DNA of 16,528 nucleotides from assembly GCF_040096055.1 (NCBI RefSeq), contig NZ_JBBMFK010000044.1, positions 1 to 16,528 of the forward strand, in the 5' to 3' direction. The DNA is from Pseudoflavonifractor intestinihominis (GTDB lineage Bacteria > Bacillota > Clostridia > Oscillospirales > Oscillospiraceae). The notes beneath the pieces are model-generated. The model ran no database searches. It worked only from the letters and a program-made list of their open reading frames with translations, and was not told the DNA's origin. Each line of letters starts with the position of its first letter. The stretch's first letter is position 1. The position numbers and the translations under genes were made by a program. Below are positions 12,340 to 16,528 of the stretch, piece after piece.

Positions 12340-14157
12340 ATGAATCTGAAACGGAGATTGGCGGCGCTGCTGGCCGCCGCGGCGCTGCTGCTGGCCCTGC
12401 CGGCGGGCTGCGGCGCCACTGCCGGCGGCCAGCGGGAGGTCCAGGCGGCCAATGCCCCCAGCGCCGCCCGGGATGACTTCCGGGCCGTATGGGTGGCTAC
12501 GGTGTACAACCTGGACTACCCCAACGCCGCCACCACCGACGCCGACGCCCTCAAGGCCCAGGCGGATGAAATTCTGGAGAACTGCGTGGATATGGGCATG
12601 AACGCGGTGATTCTCCAGGTCCGCCCGTCCGGGGATGCCCTCTACCCCTCGGAGTTGTTCCCATGGAGCAAGTACCTGACCGGGGCCTCCGGCCTGGCCC
12701 CCGGGGACAACTTTGACCCCCTGGCCTACTGGGTGGAGCGGGCCCACGCCCTGGGGCTGGAGCTCCACGCCTGGATCAACCCCTTCCGCATCACCAAGAG
12801 CGGCGAGAGCGAGCTGGCCGCTCTGGACGCCAAGTCCCCCGCGGTACAGCACCCCGAGTGGGTGGTGGAGTGCGAGGGCAACTACTACCTGAACCCGGGG
12901 CTGCCCGAGGTGCGGGAGCTGGTGATCCAGGGCGCCGAGGAGCTGGTGCGCAACTACGACGTGGACGGCGTCCACCTGGACGACTACTTCTACCCCAGCC
13001 GCAGCTTCAACGACGAGGCCGCCTTCCAGCAGTACGGCGGGAGCTTCAGCAACATCGGCGACTGGCGGCGGGACAACGTCAACCAGCTGATCCAGGGGCT
13101 GGATGAGCGGCTCCACGCCCTGGACCCGGAGCTGTCCTTCGGTGTGTCCCCCTCCGGCGTGTGGGCGGACAGCACCCACCAGAGCGCCGGCTCCGCCACC
13201 ACCGGCAACTACGAGAGCTACTACGCCGCCTACGCCGACAGCCGCAAGTGGGTGCAGGAGGGCTGGGTGGACTACATATGTCCCCAGATCTACTGGTACA
13301 TCGGCCACCCCACCATGGACTATGAGACCATCGCCCGCTGGTGGAGCGACACGGTGAAGGGCACCGGCGTAAAGCTGTACATCGGCATGGCGGACTATCA
13401 GGCCGACGACGGCAAGGAGGGCTCCCCCTGGAACGGCCTGGACGCCATCACCGAACAGCTGACCCTGAACCGGGAGCTGGGGGTGTCCGGCGAGGTCCAC
13501 TTCCGCTACAAGTTCCTGGCGGTCAATTCCAACCTGAAGAGGCTCTACGAGACCTGGTATAGCCAGCCCATGGACGACCCCCTGGCGGCAGAGACGGCGG
13601 CATTTTTGTCCCGCCTCCCCCAGGAGGAACAGACCCACTGGGCCGCCCAGTACTACGGGGTCCTGGGGGCCATGGGGGTGGTCACCGGCAAGCCGGACGG
13701 CACCTTCTCCCCGGACGAGCAGGTGGACCGGGCCTCCATGTGCAAGCTGGTGTGGGGGGCCATGCCCTACCTCAACGGCAAGTTCCTGCCCTCCGGCGGC
13801 GTGGACAGCCCCTTTGTGGGCACGGCGGGCACCTGGGCCGAGGGATACATCGGCGTGCTGTACGGCCAGGGCTACCTGGAACAGGAGGACTATCCGGACG
13901 GTTTTTTTCCTGCGGACCCTATGCCCCGGGCGGAGGTGGTCAAGCTCCTGGTCCGGTCACTGGGGTATGAGGACGACGGCACCGTCACCAGCACCGTGTA
14001 TCCCGATGTGACGGGGGACTTTTACTACATCGCCAAGGCCACTGAGCTGGGCATCATCACCGGCAAGCCGGACGGCACCTTTGCCCCCGGCGAGGGGGTG
14101 GACCGGGGCAGCGCGGCCGCCATGCTCCTCCGGGCCATGGACGTGCAGAAGGCATAA
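12340..14157 (+). CDS. Lipoprotein with GHL10-type glycoside-hydrolase domain and three SLH repeats
   Basis: The start is ATG 12340, preceded by GGGAG nine bases away. The 605-aa product has a basic N-terminus, a hydrophobic core and a lipobox-like LPAGC with Cys 24. Residues about 45-400 match the GHL10 (YngK/DUF187) family: FRAVWVATVYNLDYP, MGMNAVILQVRPSGDALYPSE, LHAWINPFR, the acidic VDGVHLDDYFYP, GVSPSGVWAD and YICPQIYWYIGH. Three S-layer homology repeats follow at about 432-480, 498-545 and 555-605, two with the motif GKPDGTF. The enzyme is predicted to act on surface or peptidoglycan-linked glycans outside the cell, held by the lipid, the SLH region or both. Having both a lipobox and SLH repeats is unusual; the lipobox could instead be a signal-peptidase I site. 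Confidence 0.93.
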   Translation: MNLKRRLAALLAAAALLLALPAGCGATAGGQREVQAANAPSAARDDFRAVWVATVYNLDYPNAATTDADALKAQADEILENCVDMGMNAVILQVRPSGDALYPSELFPWSKYLTGASGLAPGDNFDPLAYWVERAHALGLELHAWINPFRITKSGESELAALDAKSPAVQHPEWVVECEGNYYLNPGLPEVRELVIQGAEELVRNYDVDGVHLDDYFYPSRSFNDEAAFQQYGGSFSNIGDWRRDNVNQLIQGLDERLHALDPELSFGVSPSGVWADSTHQSAGSATTGNYESYYAAYADSRKWVQEGWVDYICPQIYWYIGHPTMDYETIARWWSDTVKGTGVKLYIGMADYQADDGKEGSPWNGLDAITEQLTLNRELGVSGEVHFRYKFLAVNSNLKRLYETWYSQPMDDPLAAETAAFLSRLPQEEQTHWAAQYYGVLGAMGVVTGKPDGTFSPDEQVDRASMCKLVWGAMPYLNGKFLPSGGVDSPFVGTAGTWAEGYIGVLYGQGYLEQEDYPDGFFPADPMPRAEVVKLLVRSLGYEDDGTVTSTVYPDVTGDFYYIAKATELGIITGKPDGTFAPGEGVDRGSAAAMLLRAMDVQKA

Positions 14158-14164
14158 CAGGCAT

Positions 14165-14206
14165 AAAAAAGCGGTACGTCAACACAGCGTTGACGTACCG
14201 CTTTTC
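14165..14206. terminator. Bidirectional terminator between the GHL10-SLH gene and lrgB
   Basis: A perfect 17-bp stem (14167-14183 with 14189-14205) with a 5-nt loop ACAGC carries A-rich and T-rich ends on both sides. It can end transcription from both convergent genes. Confidence 0.92.
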
Positions 14207-14216
14207 TGTGGTGGGA

Positions 14217-14900
14217 TCACATCAGGACCAGGGAGAAGATGACGGTGAGAATACCGCAGATGCCGATGGCCAGGCCGCTCATGGCGCCCTCGGTTTCGCC
14301 CAGCTCCAGGGCCTTGGAGGTGCCCACGGCGTGGGAGCAGGCGCCGATGGCCAGACCAGCGGCCACCGGGTCCTTGACCCGGAAGAGCTTGATGAGCACA
14401 GGGGCAAAAATGCTGCCCAGAATGCCGGTGAGGATGACGGCCACCACAGTGATGGCCTGGATGCCGCCCAGGCTCTGGGAGATACTGACGGCGATGGGGG
14501 TGGTCACCGACTTGGGGATCAGGGAGGCGGAGACGGCCTCGTCCAGCCGGAAGAGGCGGCACATGATATAGATGCTGCCCATGGAGGTGATGGAGCCGGC
14601 GGTGCAGCCCACCACAATGGGCAGCCAGTTCTCCTTGAGCAGGTTGATCTGGGTGTAGATGGACACGGCCAGGCAGGCGGTGGCGGGGGCCAGGAACATG
14701 TTGATGATGGTGCCGCCCACGTTGTAGGACTCATAGGGGATGCGGCATACCAGCAGCACGGCGGACACCAGCACAATGGCGATGAGCAGGGGGTTGCACA
14801 GCACCAGGCCGGTCTTTTTCTGGATGCTGACGCCGATCCAGAAGGCGATGACGCTCAGCGAGATGCCGAAAAAGGGAGAGGCAAAGAGTTCAGCCATCAT
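14217..14900 (-). CDS. lrgB: LrgB-family membrane protein
   Basis: Two adjacent ATG codons (14900 and 14897) follow GGAGG; the second has the better spacing (8 bases). The product is 227 or 226 aa, the usual LrgB/CidB length. It is hydrophobic throughout, with about six to eight membrane segments. Family motifs are visible: FFGISLSVIAFWIGVSIQKK at the start, LAPATACLAVSIY, the conserved PKSVTTPIAVSIS (about 131-143) and GACSHAVGTSKALE (about 190-203). It overlaps the end of lrgA (ATGA-type coupling). With LrgA it forms a membrane complex. In other Firmicutes such pairs act in murein-hydrolase control or as pyruvate transporters (PftAB); the sequence does not decide which. Confidence 0.95.
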   Translation of the reverse strand: MMAELFASPFFGISLSVIAFWIGVSIQKKTGLVLCNPLLIAIVLVSAVLLVCRIPYESYNVGGTIINMFLAPATACLAVSIYTQINLLKENWLPIVVGCTAGSITSMGSIYIMCRLFRLDEAVSASLIPKSVTTPIAVSISQSLGGIQAITVVAVILTGILGSIFAPVLIKLFRVKDPVAAGLAIGACSHAVGTSKALELGETEGAMSGLAIGICGILTVIFSLVLM

Positions 14901-15256
14901 TTCTTCCTCCGATTCATGAGATGTCTGGTCAGGCGCACGGCGTAGGCCGTGACGGCAAAGGTGAGCAGGGTGCTCACAAAGCAGATGATCAGCAGAGGGA
15001 TCAGATTGCTGGCCAGAATGTCAAAGTAATTGATGATGCTCACCCCGGCGGGGATGAAGAAAAAGGCCATGTTGGACAGCAGAAAGTCGGACTTCTCGCG
15101 GATGTGGTCCACCTTCAGCACCCGTACCAGCAGCAGGATGAGCAGCAGCACCATGCCGATGACGCTGGCGGGAAAGGGGAAGGGGAGAATGGCCTCCACA
15201 ATCTGGCTGATCCAGCAGATGGTGAAGATGATGGCGATCTGACAGATGATTTTCAC
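14897..15256 (-). CDS. lrgA: LrgA-family membrane protein
   Basis: I chose GTG 15256: GGAGG lies eight bases upstream and the protein then starts KIICQIAIIFTICW. The frame stays open to 15442, but the extra 62 residues are not hydrophobic, span the promoter and lack a ribosome-binding site. The 119-aa product has about four membrane segments with family features LPFPFPASVIGMVLLLILL and FFFIPAGVSIIN, ending in the basic RLTRHLMNRRKK. Its stop overlaps the lrgB start. The promoter lies about 56 bp upstream and carries a possible CcpA site. No LytS/LytT two-component pair is seen in the window. Confidence 0.92.
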   Translation of the reverse strand: MKIICQIAIIFTICWISQIVEAILPFPFPASVIGMVLLLILLLVRVLKVDHIREKSDFLLSNMAFFFIPAGVSIINYFDILASNLIPLLIICFVSTLLTFAVTAYAVRLTRHLMNRRKK

Positions 15257-15311
15257 GGCGTTCGCCTCCGGGTAGTGTATACTTCCGCTTACCGGCGGAA
15301 TCCGGCTTTTG

Positions 15312-15340
15312 ATTCTAGAACCTTTGAAAGCGTTTGTCAA
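15312..15340 (-). promoter_or_regulatory. Sigma-A promoter of lrgAB
   Basis: On the minus strand, TTGACA (15340-15335), 17-nt spacer and TAGAAT (15317-15312). The leader holds a short hairpin at about 15283-15300 (TTCCGC/GCGGAA). Confidence 0.8.
15325..15338. promoter_or_regulatory. Candidate cre (CcpA) site over the lrgAB promoter
   Basis: TGAAAGCGTTTGTC on the plus strand matches the cre consensus TGWAARCGYTWWCW at 11 of 14 positions, with the left half and CG core perfect. It overlaps the -35 and spacer, a repressing position. Confidence 0.45.
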
Positions 15341-15423
15341 ACCAAGATTGGAGGCGGTTTTTCCCTGTGAATTATACAGAATGTGCAAAAGCCGGCCGGA
15401 CTCTTTCGGGATAGGCGGAAGCG

Positions 15424-15432
15424 TGATATAAT
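15424..15432 (+). promoter_or_regulatory. Extended -10 promoter of the CBM9-like gene
   Basis: TGA plus TATAAT (15427-15432) forms an extended -10, the same form as at 12260. No good -35 is seen. It lies about 86 bases before ATG 15519. Confidence 0.5.
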
Positions 15433-15518
15433 CGACCCGCATTATGGAGGCTGACGCCGCGCCGCCGGGCCGGCGAAATTACAGCAGCCGCCCGGAGACG
15501 GGGAGAAGGAGCAGGACA

Positions 15519-16118
15519 ATGGAGAAAAAGTACAGCGTTGTACGGACCCAGGGGGAGCCGGACTGGGCTTCCATTCCGGCGGGACAGGTGGCCTGTCCCT
15601 GCTGGGGGACCACATACACCCCGGAGACCACCTTTCAATGCGCCTATCAGCCGGGAAAGGCGCTGTATATCCGTATGGAGTGCCGTGAGGCGGAGCCTCT
15701 GGCCCGCTGCCGGGAGCAGGACGGAAGGGTGTGGTTTGACAGCTGCCTGGAGGCCTTCCTGGCCCCGGCGCGGCAGGGGAGCTACATGAATCTGGAGTGC
15801 AACAGTATCGGCACCCTGCTCTGCTCCGCCGGCAGCGAGCGGTATATACGGCAGAATCTGGCGGAGAGCGGTCTGCCCCGGCCTGTGCTCCGCTGCCGGG
15901 TGGACAGCGACCGGTGGGAGATCCGGCTGGAGATCGCCGCGGAGACGCTTCGGGGCCTGTGGGGCCTGGAGCTGGTCCCCGGAGGGAGGCTGTACGCCAA
16001 CTTCTATAAGTGCGGGGACGAGACGCCCCAGCCCCACTTCCTGAGCTGGTGCCCGGTGGACCTGCCGGAGCCCAATTTCCACGCGCCCCAGTTTTTCGGC
16101 GCGCTGGAGCTGCTGTAA
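15519..16118 (+). CDS. CBM9-like carbohydrate-binding-fold protein
   Basis: The start is ATG 15519, with AAGGAG seven bases upstream; the frame is open from 15444, but that part is not protein-like. The 199-aa product is soluble, with no signal peptide or membrane segment. Its pattern fits the CBM9-like family found in many Clostridia and Bacteroidetes: KALYIRMECRE (about 50-60), VWFDSCLEAFLAP (about 73-85), YMNLECNSIGTLL (about 91-103), WEIRLEIAAETL (about 129-140), LYANFYKCGDETPQPHFLSW (about 155-174) and FHAPQFFGALEL at the end. Members are usually of unknown function and often cytosolic. It is a single-gene unit between its own promoter and terminator, divergent from lrgAB. Confidence 0.88.
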   Translation: MEKKYSVVRTQGEPDWASIPAGQVACPCWGTTYTPETTFQCAYQPGKALYIRMECREAEPLARCREQDGRVWFDSCLEAFLAPARQGSYMNLECNSIGTLLCSAGSERYIRQNLAESGLPRPVLRCRVDSDRWEIRLEIAAETLRGLWGLELVPGGRLYANFYKCGDETPQPHFLSWCPVDLPEPNFHAPQFFGALELL

Positions 16119-16121
16119 ACT

Positions 16122-16172
16122 AAACAGAGGGGACTGCGCGGCGCAGCCCCCTCTGTTTTATTTTTTGCTGGG
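16122..16172 (+). terminator. Terminator of the CBM9-like gene
   Basis: An 11-bp stem (AAACAGAGGGG with CCCCTCTGTTT), one A-C mismatch and a GC-rich inner stem are followed by TTTTATTTTTTG. It starts four bases after the TAA stop. Confidence 0.9.
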
Positions 16173-16191
16173 CGGCGTGGCCGCTGGGTGG

Positions 16192-16232
16192 AAAAACAAA
16201 AAAAGAAAAGTCCTGAAACCCTTGGGGTTCAA
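16192..16232 (-). terminator. Minus-strand rho-independent terminator of an unidentified transcript
   Basis: A stem of ten pairs (AAGAAAAGTC with GACTTTTCTT), extended inward by an imperfect TGAAACC/GGTTCA stem, is followed on the minus strand by a run of seven T. A transcript entering from beyond 16232 on the minus strand would end here. Confidence 0.7.
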
Positions 16233-16528
16233 GACTTTTCTTGATGGTACGAATGTTCATAACGGATTTGATAAAAAACACAAGAATACAGACAGGGACG
16301 CACACTGGTAAACAGACCGGTTTCCTCTTAAAATAATGATACCAAAAATAAAAAGAAAAGCACAAAATGAAAAAATAATTATTTGAAGAAACAAGCAGCA
16401 CATATACCCGGCAAGGCGATTATGAATTTCCCGATCTGAAAATACCATATTAAAGCTGTGTTTGTCAAACGAAAATGTGAGCAAAAGGGCCCCAAAAAAG
16501 TGAGCACCTTCAGCACCAGATTTCATGT
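16233..16528. other. AT-rich stretch with no confident gene
   Basis: The sequence is AT-rich unlike its neighbours. A minus-strand open frame (16257-16526) would encode 89 residues with one hydrophobic stretch, but I see no ribosome-binding site before its start in the window and the composition is not convincing. A small RNA, or the 3' UTR of a gene beyond the window edge, would explain the terminator. Confidence 0.4.

Noticed and set aside
12166..13638. 490-codon minus-strand open frame opposite the GHL10-SLH gene
   Set aside because: It is antisense to a well-supported gene and crosses the latter's promoter; low-complexity Val/Gly composition.
15257..15442. N-terminal extension of lrgA to 15442
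   Set aside because: The extra residues are translated from the promoter and hairpin leader. GTG 15256 has a good ribosome-binding site and gives normal LrgA length.
16257..16526. 89-codon minus-strand open frame at the right end
   Set aside because: It has one hydrophobic stretch but no visible ribosome-binding site and chance-like composition in AT-rich DNA. It is kept only as part of an unassigned region.

Overview
The window looks like a chromosomal segment from a GC-rich, anaerobic, gut-type Clostridia (Oscillospiraceae-like; inferred). This rests on strong AGGAGG ribosome-binding sites, GC-rich codon use, a DeoR/FruK/PTS operon of Firmicutes type, an S-layer-homology (SLH) envelope protein, LrgAB and a low-GC+Gram-positive tRNA style. 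No rRNA, CRISPR array or insertion sequence is visible. Species cannot be fixed from this sequence alone.

Layout. (1) Positions 1-2100 are an accessory patch. It begins with the 3' end of a phage-like small gene and its terminator. An AT-rich three-gene operon follows on the minus strand (1697 to 293) behind a near-consensus promoter: an unnamed 141-aa protein, a DUF6575-like protein and a possible SecB-like protein. A second, truncated copy of the 3' tail of the first gene lies at 1915-1962, so the operon sits between two diverged copies of the same 48-bp sequence. (2) Positions 2100-2680 hold a minus-strand tRNA array (Gly, Arg, His, Gln, Lys) with its own promoter, an internal terminator-like hairpin and a final terminator that abuts the tRNA-Lys CCA end. 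(3) Positions 2700-5412 hold a minus-strand ECF sigma factor, a membrane-anchored beta-propeller-like protein (probable anti-sigma or sensor) and a lipoprotein, behind an ECF-type promoter. (4) Positions 5412-12124 are one long minus-strand fructose operon: fruR, fruK, a stand-alone EIIA, fruA (EIIABC), HPr, enzyme I and an ArsC/Spx-family protein. (5) Positions 12260-14205 hold a plus-strand lipoprotein with a GHL10-type glycoside-hydrolase domain and three SLH repeats. (6) Positions 14217-15340 hold lrgA-lrgB on the minus strand, with a candidate CcpA (cre) half-perfect site over the promoter. (7) Positions 15424-16172 hold a plus-strand CBM9-like protein. (8) Positions 16173-16528 are AT-rich with a minus-strand terminator but no convincing gene.

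How the genes work together. The fructose operon encodes a complete phosphorelay: enzyme I, then HPr (His15, Ser46), then EIIA (two copies), EIIB and EIIC, yielding fructose-1-phosphate. FruK converts this to fructose-1,6-bisphosphate, and FruR is expected to sense the pathway. LrgAB (a pyruvate or overflow-metabolism transporter family) next door carries a candidate catabolite-control site, which fits a carbon-flow theme. The ECF operon looks like an independent envelope-sensing unit. The most novel-looking item is the AT-rich three-gene cassette at 293-1697, which I cannot match to a named system.
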